Below are positions 1 to 7,376 of a stretch of 17,961 bases of DNA, one piece after another. Below the pieces are notes generated by a model, which saw only the letters and a list, made by a program, of their open reading frames with translations, was not told the DNA's origin and made no database searches. Numbering within the stretch: the stretch's first letter is position 1; every line of letters begins with the position of its first letter. Origin of the DNA: CAIJZX01 sp043766165 (GTDB lineage: Bacteria; Patescibacteriota; Patescibacteriia; SBBC01; CAIJZX01); contig JAYUIJ010000090.1 of NCBI GenBank assembly GCA_043766165.1, forward strand, positions 1 through 17,961. The letters are read 5' to 3'. The translations under genes and the position numbers were made by a program.

Positions 1-818
1 GTTGAAGTGAACGATGGTAATGATAGCCGCTCCGCGAATAACCCGCCGTTAATGTATTGCAACCCCGCTACATCTTCATCCAGTGACGTTTGACGATCAG
101 ATTCCGGCGTGTTCAACGTCTGAAAAATAAGACCGAGCTGCGGACCAAGATCCGAGCCGTCGACTTTTGTCTTGAGCTCGATATAGTTGATCAGCGAATC
201 ACGCTCGAATATCCCGGCGTCATCGGCAAAAAAACAAAAAACTAGGCGAGTCAGGAATACTTCGAGTTGATGACCCTTATACCCGCTGTCTCGCAATGCG
301 TCGTGGAGCTTCCCAACAGCCGTCGCGGCTTTAACGTTAATCGGGTCTTCCGTTCTCAAGTTTTTGACCGTCCGATAACCGGCAATAAAACCGAAGAGGC
401 GAACATGTTTGTGTAATTCCTTCAGCGGGAAATCATGTTGGGTAACGCCGTTTGTGCCTTCCAAGTCGTACAACCGGATTGTTTGGTAGTCAGAAACAAT
501 AACATATTGCGGATGTTCTTCTTCTTTCAAGCCTGAAAAGTAATCTGTAGCTTGCGTAAAGGCCGCGTCCAGGCTTTGACCGGATGATTTATGTTCAACA
601 ATTAAGACGCCGGGCCAGAACAAATCAATAAAGCCTCTTTTCTCGCCTAACTTCTCTACCTTTTTCTGATAGATGGCCACCATGCGACGCCGAATACCGA
701 AGACGGTAAAAAAGTCATCCCAGAATGTCTGATACTCCGCCATTTCCTTTTTCTCCTCTGCCCATTCGCGAGAAAAATGGAGCGCCCGATCTCGAATTTC
801 GTTCCAAGTGAGGATCAT
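1..818 (-). CDS. MmeI-like DNA methyltransferase/restriction enzyme, N-terminal part (3' end outside window)
   Basis: Translating the minus strand from the ATG at 816-818 gives an uninterrupted 272-codon frame that runs off the left edge. The N-terminal part matches what is known of MmeI-type (type IIL) single-chain restriction-modification proteins: a small helical lead, then a PD-(D/E)xK nuclease domain. I see D65, nine residues, then E75-H-K77 inside a FIDLFWPG..VEHK stretch; MmeI has the same D-x9-ExK spacing, so the nuclease site looks intact. Residues from about 150 on fit the helical spacer before the methyltransferase domain. The methylase and target-recognition domains lie outside the window. 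There is no SD sequence; a CATAAT box at 829-834 is 10 nt before the ATG. No separate restriction or specificity gene is visible on this side. Confidence 0.8.
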   Translation of the reverse strand, partial: MILTWNEIRDRALHFSREWAEEKKEMAEYQTFWDDFFTVFGIRRRMVAIYQKKVEKLGEKRGFIDLFWPGVLIVEHKSSGQSLDAAFTQATDYFSGLKEEEHPQYVIVSDYQTIRLYDLEGTNGVTQHDFPLKELHKHVRLFGFIAGYRTVKNLRTEDPINVKAATAVGKLHDALRDSGYKGHQLEVFLTRLVFCFFADDAGIFERDSLINYIELKTKVDGSDLGPQLGLIFQTLNTPESDRQTSLDEDVAGLQYINGGLFAERLSLPSFTS

Positions 819-892
819 TGAATGTAGGATTATGTAGTGTTCGTATTTTGGCCTATTTTAGAGAAAAACGCAACCACAAAAACAATATACTA

Positions 893-920
893 TTGACAAA
901 AGTCTATACTAGTGTACACT
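893..920 (+). promoter_or_regulatory. sigma70-type promoter with palindrome over the -10
   Basis: TTGACA (893-898), a 16-nt spacer and TACACT (915-920) form a good plus-strand promoter. The perfect palindrome AGTGTACACT (911-920) covers the -10, a usual place for an operator. No plus-strand gene follows; transcription would run into the hairpin at 937-961 and then antisense through the NYN gene. It could make a short or antisense RNA, or be a chance match. Confidence 0.4.
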
Positions 921-936
921 TCGAGTACTAAACGTA

Positions 937-961
937 GGCCGGATATTTCGTATGTCCGGCC
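937..961. other. 10-bp hairpin next to the NYN stop codon
   Basis: GGCCGGATAT (937-946) pairs with the strand at 952-961 around a 5-nt loop, with one G.U pair. It begins 2 nt after the NYN stop codon on the minus strand. Neither strand has a T-run after it, so it is not a classical intrinsic terminator. It may protect an RNA 3' end or end a short plus-strand transcript from the promoter at 893. Confidence 0.45.
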
Positions 962-963
962 AT

Positions 964-1587
964 TTAGTTATACCGTATTTCGTGTTCGAGGGTAACGAAG
1001 TCTCGAAAGTTTGAACCGGCGAACTGCTTTATTTCTTTAGCTGTACGTGGACCGCGAGCAAGTACAATCACTTCCTTGCCTTGTTGTTGCACATGTTTTA
1101 ACACCGCTAAAAAATCACCGTCGCCAGAAAGCACAAGAATGCGATTATACTCAGGCAAATCACGCATGATAGCGAATGTCATATCAACATCGCAATTTGC
1201 TTTACGTTTTGTCGAACCATCTTCTTGTCGATACGTTTTGACTGGCTTTAAAATTAATGTATATCCAAATTTTTCTAACGCTAGGTAGAACTTAATACGC
1301 CGTAAGTGCTTACTCGCTAACAATAACTCAGCTTCATTCAGGTTTTTCCCTTGTCGTTTAATGCTATCAATCAAGTGCTGTTCTAGAGCATGCAAAGGTA
1401 CAGACTCGTACTGGATGTAGTCATTATGGTAATTATTTGTTTCTACTCCACCAAAGTAGTAGACGCGATCCACTGCATACTTTTTCTGTAGATACCCTAA
1501 GAGCTTTTTATAATCGATCTTCCAACCTAAACTCTTCTCTCCGCCGTAGAAGAGGTTCGAGGCATCAATGTAGGCATAAGTTAACAT
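964..1587 (-). CDS. NYN domain (LabA/DUF88-like) ribonuclease
   Basis: A 207-aa protein of the NYN family, PIN-like metal-dependent nucleases thought to cut RNA. The acidic site is present: D8 in YIDASNLF, the pair D133/D135 in NCDVD, and D156/D158 in the SGDGDF motif that closes the Rossmann-like core. The length is typical for a stand-alone LabA/DUF88 protein and nothing else is fused to it. The start is an ATG with no SD; TTGACA and a -10 lie so close that the predicted transcription start is the A of the ATG, so the mRNA is probably leaderless. It is a single gene between the ligase and the restriction enzyme; a role in RNA turnover or defence is possible but not shown. Confidence 0.88.
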   Translation of the reverse strand: MLTYAYIDASNLFYGGEKSLGWKIDYKKLLGYLQKKYAVDRVYYFGGVETNNYHNDYIQYESVPLHALEQHLIDSIKRQGKNLNEAELLLASKHLRRIKFYLALEKFGYTLILKPVKTYRQEDGSTKRKANCDVDMTFAIMRDLPEYNRILVLSGDGDFLAVLKHVQQQGKEVIVLARGPRTAKEIKQFAGSNFRDFVTLEHEIRYN

Positions 1588-1593
1588 ATAGTA

Positions 1594-1622
1594 ATGCTAA
1601 CCGAAGTAAAACCGAATGTCAA
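1594..1622 (-). promoter_or_regulatory. promoter of the NYN gene, leaderless arrangement
   Basis: On the minus strand TTGACA (1617-1622), a 17-nt spacer and TAGCAT (1594-1599). Only 6 nt separate the -10 from the ATG at 1587, so transcription should start at or next to the start codon. Confidence 0.6.
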
Positions 1623-1754
1623 GAATTCACTAACAAATTAACTGTAGCTCCCCCATCAACTAATTAACCAATCCTTTCCCCCCCCAAAACTAACGAGCTA
1701 AAGAGCTAGCGAGCTATGCGCCCAATTAACCAATCAACAAATCAACCAATTAAC
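1623..1754. repeat. low-complexity intergenic stretch with an 8-C run
   Basis: This gap holds imperfect copies of CAATTAACCAATCAAC and its variants, a stretch of repeated GAGCTA-like words (1694-1716) and a run of eight C (1678-1685). No ORF or hairpin terminator is seen. It separates the ligase stop from the NYN promoter. It may be drifting non-coding DNA; the homopolymer could vary in length but lies in no reading frame. Confidence 0.5.
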
Positions 1755-3212
1755 TTAACTCTTTGGTCTACTATCAATAATTCTTTTTTCCTTAAGTTCC
1801 GTTTCCATCCCCAACGTCTGTATCAACGTCTCCGTCGTCTCTTCTTCAACCTTTACGCTCACCTGCATCTCAGCATGCATCTTCTCCTGAATGTGTTTTT
1901 GAATCTCAGGAAAATCAGCTTTATTCTTGGCTGATGCATGAACGACGATCTCGTCTAAATCAAACTGATCATTATTTTTCTTGCGAACTTCCAGTTGCCA
2001 CTCATCAAGCCCTTTGATAGCTGACATAATCGGGAAAACATTATTTAAGTTCACCAGCTCACCCTTGATCTTCGTCAGATGGAATTCTTTAACATCAGAG
2101 TTGCGTTGAATATCCGGCAGAATTCGTGGTACGGTTCGTCCGCAACTTGGACACGGATCATATTCAATTCCTTGGGCCATATCACCCGTTCGGTAGCGCA
2201 CCACAACTGTTCCGCGCCAATCTAAAGCCGTGAAGACGATTTCACCTGGTTCACCATCAGCCACTCGTTTTCCTTCTTTATCAACCAGTTCAATAAATTC
2301 TAAGTCTGGGTAGAGATGGTAACCGGTATGTTCAGCGCATTGAATCCACGCCGTCTTGGCTTCGGTTGAAGCGTAGGTCGCTAGAATCTGCACCTCGTGG
2401 GCACCAACTTGTCCTAACATCTCTTTCACTTTTTCGCGGAACGCCGGACTAACGCGTTCGGCACCGAAGACGACGTGACGCAACGCTGAAAAGTCACGAC
2501 CTTCTTTAATTGCTTGCCGTAAAAGATGATAGAAGTACCCAGGAATAAACGTGACCATCGTGGCTTTCAACCGTTCCATAGAGTCTATAATCTTCTGTGT
2601 CCCCATCACCTTTCCGCCGCCGCTGGCTAAACTGGTCATACCAGATTCCACCATCGCGTAGTACGCTAACCAAAAACCGAGGTGCGGTGAATACGGGAAA
2701 ACGTTAATGGCTGTGTTGTTGCTCTGAAATCCGCCGACATTGAACAGTCGCCGACCGGTTTCCTTCAGGAGCTCCAGATCATATCGTGAATACGCGAATG
2801 GTGTCGGCAACGCAGTTCGACCGGTGGTGAAGTGTAAATGGGCTGGTTTGAATTCCCATTCTAAATATTTTTTTACATCTTTCTTGGTGACTTTCTTCCA
2901 GACTACTTTCGCTAATTCATCTTTGGCAAAAAACTTCTTAATCGAATGTTCATCCGGTTGCAAAATAAACTTCCGCGGCCGGGCGCGATCTTCTTCGCTC
3001 GGCGCAATATCGGTTTTAGAAATTAACGGCAGTTTTTGTAGATCATCGGTCGTCTTGAAATCAGACCAAGACAAATCATGCGTCTTAAAAAACTCGCGGT
3101 AGAATGGTGAGAATGGTAAACGATGCTGAAAAAACCAACGGAGTTTTCGGTTCTGAATTTCACGTAATTCACTGGCAGATGCTCGAGATAGTTTATTCCA
3201 ATCGATATACAT
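1755..3212 (-). CDS. PaaK/CapK-type adenylate-forming ligase
   Basis: A 485-aa protein of the ANL superfamily, closest in layout to phenylacetate-CoA ligase, F390 synthetase and CapK-like proteins, which activate a carboxylic acid with ATP. The N-terminal PFSPFYR (33-39) is typical. The phosphate loop is TTGRTALPTPF (129-139), the adenine motif YASTE (280-284) and the core YRTGD (340-344). CPSCGR (354-359) is a cysteine pair often seen in this branch. The C-terminal subdomain is present, so it looks full length. The substrate cannot be told from sequence. Acyltransferase genes lie about 800 bp upstream but in separate units, so a lipid or envelope role is only inference. No SD precedes the ATG; a 32-codon ORF resembling this protein's own N-terminus ends 10 nt upstream. 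Confidence 0.85.
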   Translation of the reverse strand: MYIDWNKLSRASASELREIQNRKLRWFFQHRLPFSPFYREFFKTHDLSWSDFKTTDDLQKLPLISKTDIAPSEEDRARPRKFILQPDEHSIKKFFAKDELAKVVWKKVTKKDVKKYLEWEFKPAHLHFTTGRTALPTPFAYSRYDLELLKETGRRLFNVGGFQSNNTAINVFPYSPHLGFWLAYYAMVESGMTSLASGGGKVMGTQKIIDSMERLKATMVTFIPGYFYHLLRQAIKEGRDFSALRHVVFGAERVSPAFREKVKEMLGQVGAHEVQILATYASTEAKTAWIQCAEHTGYHLYPDLEFIELVDKEGKRVADGEPGEIVFTALDWRGTVVVRYRTGDMAQGIEYDPCPSCGRTVPRILPDIQRNSDVKEFHLTKIKGELVNLNNVFPIMSAIKGLDEWQLEVRKKNNDQFDLDEIVVHASAKNKADFPEIQKHIQEKMHAEMQVSVKVEEETTETLIQTLGMETELKEKRIIDSRPKS

Positions 3213-3222
3213 AAAAGAATTA

Positions 3223-3321
3223 TTACGCCCCGTGACGCCGAAGGCGTTTTACGGGGTTATTTTGAACTTCTTGTTGCTCAGCGCGAGTATAATGGGAAAG
3301 TCTTGACCAATCAGTATACAT
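3223..3321 (-). pseudogene. 32-codon upstream ORF resembling the start of the ligase
   Basis: Read on the minus strand, the ATG at 3321 opens a 32-aa frame ending at TAA (3223-3225), 10 nt before the ligase ATG. It begins MYTDWSRLSH where the ligase begins MYIDWNKLSR. Without gaps 11 of 32 residues are identical, 10 of them in the first 21, including the later E..Q and QN positions, with several conservative changes. Its last codons form a hairpin (CCCCGT at 3228-3233 with ACGGGG at 3251-3256, plus an inner ACGCC/GGCGT stem). It is either the remnant of a duplicated ligase gene or a leader peptide now used to control the ligase. I favour a remnant because the similarity runs from the ATG onward. 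Confidence 0.6.
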
Positions 3322-3396
3322 AGAGGAAGAAATAGTGGGTGTATATAGTATAGAGTAAAACAGCATTGGACGCACCTATACTGCATCCACCGACCA

Positions 3397-3425
3397 TTGA
3401 CTCCAAAATCAAGTTATGGTAAAAC
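3397..3425 (+). promoter_or_regulatory. promoter of the 155-aa gene
   Basis: TTGACT (3397-3402), a 17-nt spacer and TAAAAC (3420-3425) preceded by TGG (extended -10). It predicts an RNA start near 3432 and a leader of about 60 nt. Confidence 0.5.
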
Positions 3426-3494
3426 CTTACCGCTGCACCTTTCACGTTTCTCTGTCTCTCTCGAGACGTTCTGGCCACAGGACAAGGAGAAAGT

Positions 3495-3962
3495 ATGGAA
3501 TTTCATGAACAGGACTTAGTCGAAGTTAGTGATGGTTCACTACTTGCCCGCTGCCTTGAAGAAAGGACTAGGTGTATTTTGAAGATTCTTGACGCGGCAG
3601 TACATGCTGATCTGCTTCTTGAATACGGCCGAGATATACCGGAGAAAACAACGTTTGTGTCTGTTGATTGTCGGCTTGAGCAACAGGCTAAAGATCAGCT
3701 CGTCTGCCGGTACATAAGTAACCTCGCAAGCCTAGAGCTCGCCCTGATCCCTGACGGTGGAGCACCTCCCGTCATCTTGTCTACATGGCGAGTGGTTAAA
3801 CCTCTGGCATCTGAAATTTTGCTCCCGGTATGGGAAGCGCTGCCAGCTTTCGTAACGGCACTATCAGAACGCTTTCCCAGTGTTGGTCCAAAAATCAACT
3901 TTTGGAAACAAATCAACCAAAGAATCCGAGGCGATCATCCCTACATCTCCAACCTGATCTAA
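3495..3962 (+). CDS. hypothetical protein, 155 aa
   Basis: I do not recognise this protein. It starts at an ATG with a strong SD (AAGGAG at 3484-3489, 5 nt spacing), has its own promoter and ends inside an intrinsic terminator, so it is a complete single-gene unit. The protein looks soluble, with alternating helical segments and a hydrophobic middle (VSVDCRLEQQ, then SNLASLELALIPDGG), and no signal peptide or membrane helix. It lies opposite in strand to the genes on both sides. The strong SD contrasts with the SD-less recognisable genes nearby, a feature shared with the other orphan genes of the window. Confidence 0.75.
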   Translation: MEFHEQDLVEVSDGSLLARCLEERTRCILKILDAAVHADLLLEYGRDIPEKTTFVSVDCRLEQQAKDQLVCRYISNLASLELALIPDGGAPPVILSTWRVVKPLASEILLPVWEALPAFVTALSERFPSVGPKINFWKQINQRIRGDHPYISNLI

Positions 3963-3976
3963 TCAGTCAGGTTTTT
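3951..3976 (+). terminator. intrinsic terminator overlapping the stop codon
   Basis: AACCTGA (3951-3957) pairs with TCAGGTT (3966-3972), followed by a T-run through 3976. The stop codon TAA (3960-3962) lies in the loop. The T-run also abuts the stop of the converging acyltransferase gene. Confidence 0.85.
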
Positions 3977-4584
3977 TATATCTGCTTCCCCGCCAACGGC
4001 GCAATCGCTTTCATTAAGCGCTCTGTTTCTTCACGCAGCCAGTCATTGGTAAACTCACGGCCGGGCATGGAGAACCAGAGCGGCTGGCCGATCATGAGTT
4101 TGGCTTTTTCTCGACGTGATACAATACTAACAAACGATTGCGCCATCGTTCGGTGTGATGGATACGTAATGCCAACAGGAATAATGGGGACATTTGCTAG
4201 GGCCGCCATTCTAACCGTACCCGTTTTCCCTGGCAATAATTTTCGGCTATTATTGCGTGCGCCTTCGGGAAAATTACAAATGATTTTGCCGTGGCGCAAT
4301 TGATCGACGGCCGCGTCGACAATCCCCGATTGTTTGGTCGCGATCGGAATCGTCATTGTCGTCCACCAGTAATTATTCGAGGCAGTTAAAAAGTTGACCG
4401 GCACGTCGCGTTCCCCGCTCACCGCGGTGGCCACAAAAAATCCGTCGAGCCAATCGACGTGATTAGCGGCGATGATATATCCGCCGGTTAACGGTAAGTT
4501 TTTTGCACCGGTAAGATCAATGCTGGGCGCAAAGACTGGATAGACAACTTTTTTGATGGTATGGAAGACGACGTTGGAGGGCAT
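3976..4584 (-). CDS. PlsC-type 1-acylglycerol-3-phosphate acyltransferase, single domain
   Basis: A 202-aa lysophospholipid acyltransferase of the PlsC/LPLAT family, which moves a fatty acyl group to lysophosphatidate or a related acceptor at the inner face of the membrane. The catalytic HX4D box is H42-VDWL-D47 in NHVDWLDG, the acceptor motif is FPEG (105-108), and VPIIPVG (132-138) is the fourth family motif. It is short but has the complete core. Its ATG follows the stop of the tandem acyltransferase by 1 nt and has no SD, so it is very likely translated by coupling in a two-gene operon. Confidence 0.88.
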   Translation of the reverse strand: MPSNVVFHTIKKVVYPVFAPSIDLTGAKNLPLTGGYIIAANHVDWLDGFFVATAVSGERDVPVNFLTASNNYWWTTMTIPIATKQSGIVDAAVDQLRHGKIICNFPEGARNNSRKLLPGKTGTVRMAALANVPIIPVGITYPSHRTMAQSFVSIVSRREKAKLMIGQPLWFSMPGREFTNDWLREETERLMKAIAPLAGKQI

Positions 4585-4585
4585 G

Positions 4586-5893
4586 TTAGTAGGTATAGGT
4601 TAATCCCGACATGGTGGCAATCGTTCTCATCAGTTGCCGTGTTAATCGCTCTAAATCTTCTTTGGTGGCGGTCTCGATAGTGTTTGGCACATTCGTTAAC
4701 TGCATAGCCGGACCAAACGTGACCCGTGTAAACTTCCACGGCAACAGCCCTTTCAACACTGCTTCAATAATCCCTAAACCTTTCGGCGCCTTAATCGTGA
4801 CCGGAATGATTGGCGCGCCGGTCGCGATGTGCAGCCGAACCGCACCGGTTTTTCCTTTCAATATTTCTGTCTGCCAGTTTGGATTAACTGACGGTTTATT
4901 GCGCTGTCCTTCCGGGAAAATACCGATGACTCCGTCACGGTGCAAATAGTCAATGGCTGTTTGTAAAACTTTACTTTTATCCGTCATGTCCAGCGGCAAC
5001 ATCCCGAGCGCCTGCCAACCACCTTGGCCCAACATGTTTTTGAAGGCCTCCGCGACGCTGGCTTTGGTCGGGAACATCGGTTGAATACCGACGGCATGAA
5101 AAACGGCCATGCTCAAGGCCGGCGCGTCAAAGTAACTGGCGTGGTTAGCCGCGATAATAAATGGACCACGATCGGGTAGGTGCTCAATGCCGTAGACGCG
5201 AACACGCCATTGTACTAAGGGCCGGAATAAACGCCAGACAATAAACCAAAAGATTCCGTGTGATTCTTGTTTCGCTCCTTCGCCGGGCATAGATTTGCCG
5301 GAGACTACGCTGATCTCCCGTAAGATTGTGGCCGTCGTGTCGGTTAATAATACAGATTCGTGTTCGTCAAGTTCCGTTTTTGGAAAGTGTAACGGCGTGC
5401 CGATCTCAATGTGACATGGATAGACCAGAGAAAAAAACCAAATGAGCGATCGCCAAAAACTTATGCCACGCGTGCCTTTGATGCCAACCGGAATTACCGG
5501 CAAACCGGTCCGCAAAGCTAACCGCGCGACACCGGTTTTCGCCATCCGTAATTCAGGATCGGTATTGCTATTCCCCTCGGGAAAAATGACGACTGGATGA
5601 CCTTGGAGTACTGCTTCAACCGCCCGGTCGAGCACGCTGGCGCGGTTGTTTTGATCAATCGGCAAACCGCCAAACAGTTTCCACTTCGTCGACTGCGCGA
5701 CAAAGCGTAATGGTTTTTGGATTGAGCGGTAAACAGCAGCGGCTAGAATTGGCGAATCGATCCAGCTCTGGTGGTTCGGCGCTAAGATAAAACCGCCTTC
5801 GGTCGGGAGGTGTTCCAAGCCTCGCACCGTCCAGATTCGGGAACGAACGAAGGGCAGCAGCCACCAGCGGAGCGACGGATATGCAGAAGCCAT
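4586..5893 (-). CDS. tandem (two-domain) PlsC acyltransferase
   Basis: A 435-aa protein made of two complete PlsC domains. Domain 1 has H41-QSWI-D46, FPEG at 104-107 and VPVIPVGI. Domain 2 has H251-ASYF-D256, FPEG at 326-329 and PIIPVTI. Both active sites look intact, so it may carry out two successive acylations or act on two acceptors; this is inference. I chose the ATG at 5891-5893 because a TTG two codons earlier would sit only 3 nt from the -10. TATACT at 5903-5908 ends 9 nt before the ATG, so the mRNA is nearly leaderless. With the next gene it gives three PlsC domains in one operon. Confidence 0.88.
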   Translation of the reverse strand: MASAYPSLRWWLLPFVRSRIWTVRGLEHLPTEGGFILAPNHQSWIDSPILAAAVYRSIQKPLRFVAQSTKWKLFGGLPIDQNNRASVLDRAVEAVLQGHPVVIFPEGNSNTDPELRMAKTGVARLALRTGLPVIPVGIKGTRGISFWRSLIWFFSLVYPCHIEIGTPLHFPKTELDEHESVLLTDTTATILREISVVSGKSMPGEGAKQESHGIFWFIVWRLFRPLVQWRVRVYGIEHLPDRGPFIIAANHASYFDAPALSMAVFHAVGIQPMFPTKASVAEAFKNMLGQGGWQALGMLPLDMTDKSKVLQTAIDYLHRDGVIGIFPEGQRNKPSVNPNWQTEILKGKTGAVRLHIATGAPIIPVTIKAPKGLGIIEAVLKGLLPWKFTRVTFGPAMQLTNVPNTIETATKEDLERLTRQLMRTIATMSGLTYTY

Positions 5894-5902
5894 AGCCAAC
5901 TC

Positions 5903-5908
5903 AGTATA
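5903..5908 (-). promoter_or_regulatory. -10 box of the PlsC operon
   Basis: TATACT on the minus strand, 9 nt before the ATG at 5893. No good -35 is seen. It predicts a leader of 1-3 nt. Confidence 0.5.
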
Positions 5909-5918
5909 CCCTGAAGGC

Positions 5919-5947
5919 TTGACGAAAGCCAGTGTTTTTGCTAGGTT
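5919..5947 (+). promoter_or_regulatory. promoter of the 74/103-aa gene pair
   Basis: TTGACG (5919-5924), a 17-nt spacer and TAGGTT (5942-5947) preceded by TGC (extended -10). It lies next to and divergent from the PlsC operon promoter. Confidence 0.45.
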
Positions 5948-6016
5948 AAGGCGTTATTGCTGTTCGTTCATTTCATCCATCTCGCATCGCATCCAGCTCA
6001 AGTGAATCGAGGAGTT

Positions 6017-6241
6017 ATGTTTTTCCTAGTGAGCATGTTTGTCATCATGAGTATCGCTCTCTACATCATCTCTGGAATCACCGCTGATCCCGACCATGGT
6101 TTAACAGAAGATGAAGGGTATCCGTGCGCCTTTGTTTATGAATGCTCAGATGTACCATTGCCATGTCAGCCGGCGCAATCTTTCATCCCAAGTATGATCA
6201 CTGGAAGGAGAGTCAATGCCCTGCCTCATTTGTCAACGTGA
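6017..6241 (+). CDS. small single-span membrane protein, 74 aa
   Basis: Not recognised. I chose the ATG at 6017 because AGGAG (6010-6014) stands just before it, though the spacing of 2 nt is short; an earlier in-frame ATG at 5957 has no SD and would break the hydrophobic N-terminus. Residues 2-20 (FFLVSMFVIMSIALYIISG) form one membrane helix or signal anchor. The rest is polar with three cysteines (in YPCAFVYECSDVPLPC), perhaps outside the membrane. The 3' end overlaps the next gene by 26 nt, suggesting co-expression. Confidence 0.6.
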   Translation: MFFLVSMFVIMSIALYIISGITADPDHGLTEDEGYPCAFVYECSDVPLPCQPAQSFIPSMITGRRVNALPHLST

Positions 6242-6527
6242 AGAGTGCCAGCACGATCAAGCTGATATCAATCGGGCTGACATAGCATTGATCTCGAAGC
6301 AGTTGGGACAGCCGTTCAATAAGGTATTTGAAGCGGCCCGTATCTTGTACGATGAAGGTGTAGGTGGAATCGATCTGGCTAGTCAGCTAGTTGGTAATGA
6401 AACTGCGATGGCCATGTTAACCATGCAGCTTATCCACGATGACAATCGGGAATTGGGTCCGATGAGAGCCGGTACCAAGCACGTGATTGTAGATGTTCTC
6501 GCAGACGGAGCGAAGCGATTGAAGTAA
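6216..6527 (+). CDS. hypothetical protein with N-terminal Cys/His cluster, 103 aa
   Basis: Not recognised. The ATG at 6216 has a strong SD (AAGGAG near 6205). The first residues, MPCLICQREECQH, place C3, C6, C11 and H13 as a possible zinc site. The rest is helical and acidic (a LGQPFNKVFEAARILYDEGVGG region) with no membrane segment. It is the second gene of a two-gene unit and is followed by a clear terminator. Confidence 0.7.
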   Translation: MPCLICQREECQHDQADINRADIALISKQLGQPFNKVFEAARILYDEGVGGIDLASQLVGNETAMAMLTMQLIHDDNRELGPMRAGTKHVIVDVLADGAKRLK

Positions 6528-6534
6528 ATGTTTT

Positions 6535-6568
6535 GGACTGATTGTGAAATTGGTCCTTTTTTATTTTT
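6535..6568 (+). terminator. intrinsic terminator
   Basis: A 9-bp stem with two G.U pairs, GGACTGATT (6535-6543) with 6548-6556, a GTGA tetraloop and a TTTTTTATTTTT tail. Confidence 0.85.
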
Positions 6569-6574
6569 ACAACA

Positions 6575-6635
6575 TACCAGCGGGGCACCCTCCTGCCCGA
6601 GGAGGGTGTAGGGAGGAGGGAGAAACCCGCCGGTA
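6575..6635. repeat. nested inverted repeat (REP/MITE-like)
   Basis: TACCAGCGGG (6575-6584) is inverted, with one mismatch, at 6626-6635 (CCCGCCGGTA). Inside lies a perfect 9-bp hairpin, CACCCTCCT (6586-6594) with AGGAGGGTG (6600-6608). The 61-nt block is much more GC-rich than its surroundings and lies directly after a terminator, which suggests a mobile palindromic unit. No second copy is in this window. Confidence 0.45.
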
Positions 6636-6704
6636 CGTGGATAACAAATGAAGCTTTACTAGACGAGCTGCACCGCTCAGCCTAACACCACTATCTCTAA
6701 TAAC

Positions 6705-6733
6705 TTGACGTACACATACTATCGTACTAAGGT
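6705..6733 (+). promoter_or_regulatory. possible promoter of the 183-aa gene
   Basis: TTGACG (6705-6710), a 17-nt spacer and a weak TAAGGT (6728-6733). The -35 is good and the -10 poor; it predicts a leader of about 45 nt. Confidence 0.35.
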
Positions 6734-6782
6734 TGCGACATTCCTTACAATCCAACTCACGTTCTTTACCGGAGGGTAGCTC

Positions 6783-7334
6783 ATGAAAAAGATGCTCAGC
6801 TTGTATCTTCACCCGGCTGGAATGAAACTCATCCCGCCGGATACTCCGATCTATAATTGGACTGGCGACTGGCCTCAACATCCCGTTGAAGTCTATCGCC
6901 CGCGTCCGGATGTTACCGAATTTGGTGGTCACCTAGTGTTCAAGGTTCAGGATTTTCACTCATTCGTCATCCCTGAGAATGTCGCGCCGTACATCGAGCA
7001 TGTCTATTTGCGTTGGCACCGCGAGGCGGATTGGAACGGACCGTATTTCGCACATGCCTATCACGTAGGAGAGCACTATGCCGGCGCGTTTGACCCTACT
7101 CGCAGCTCTTACCGCGGTGGCACGTCGGTTCACCTAGAATCATTTTCTGTCATGGATGAACACGGCACCAGCGTGGACTACAAATCTCTAGATCTCGACA
7201 TCGTCGCACCAACTATGGAGATAACAATGTCTTGGCTGAAAAAAGTCGAGCACGTACGGCATCCGAAAGAGCTGCCGCCGGAGTTCCGATATTTAGGAGA
7301 CTGGCACGATCGATTGAATCGAATGTTGAAGTAG
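6783..7334 (+). CDS. hypothetical protein, 183 aa
   Basis: Not recognised. The ATG at 6783 follows GGAGG with 7 nt spacing, and the gene ends at its own intrinsic terminator. The protein is soluble and rich in His, Trp and Tyr (for example VYLRWHREADW and FAHAYHVGEHYAG), with regular beta-like stretches in the middle and a basic C-terminal helix (WHDRLNRMLK). There is no signal peptide or membrane helix. It is a one-gene unit between two terminators and shares the strong-SD, self-contained style of the other orphan genes here. Confidence 0.75.
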   Translation: MKKMLSLYLHPAGMKLIPPDTPIYNWTGDWPQHPVEVYRPRPDVTEFGGHLVFKVQDFHSFVIPENVAPYIEHVYLRWHREADWNGPYFAHAYHVGEHYAGAFDPTRSSYRGGTSVHLESFSVMDEHGTSVDYKSLDLDIVAPTMEITMSWLKKVEHVRHPKELPPEFRYLGDWHDRLNRMLK

Positions 7335-7361
7335 ACCTAGCTTTGTAGCTCGGTCTTTTTT
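7334..7361 (+). terminator. intrinsic terminator
   Basis: GACC plus AGCT (7334-7342, one mismatch between them) pairs with 7347-7355 around a TTGT loop, followed by six T. It starts at the last base of the stop codon. Confidence 0.85.
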
Positions 7362-7376
7362 CTTTCTACACAAAAT

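Noticed and set aside
5897..5899. TTG start of the tandem PlsC gene
   Set aside because: It is only 3 nt from the -10 box, so it would not be in the transcript; the ATG two codons later is favoured.
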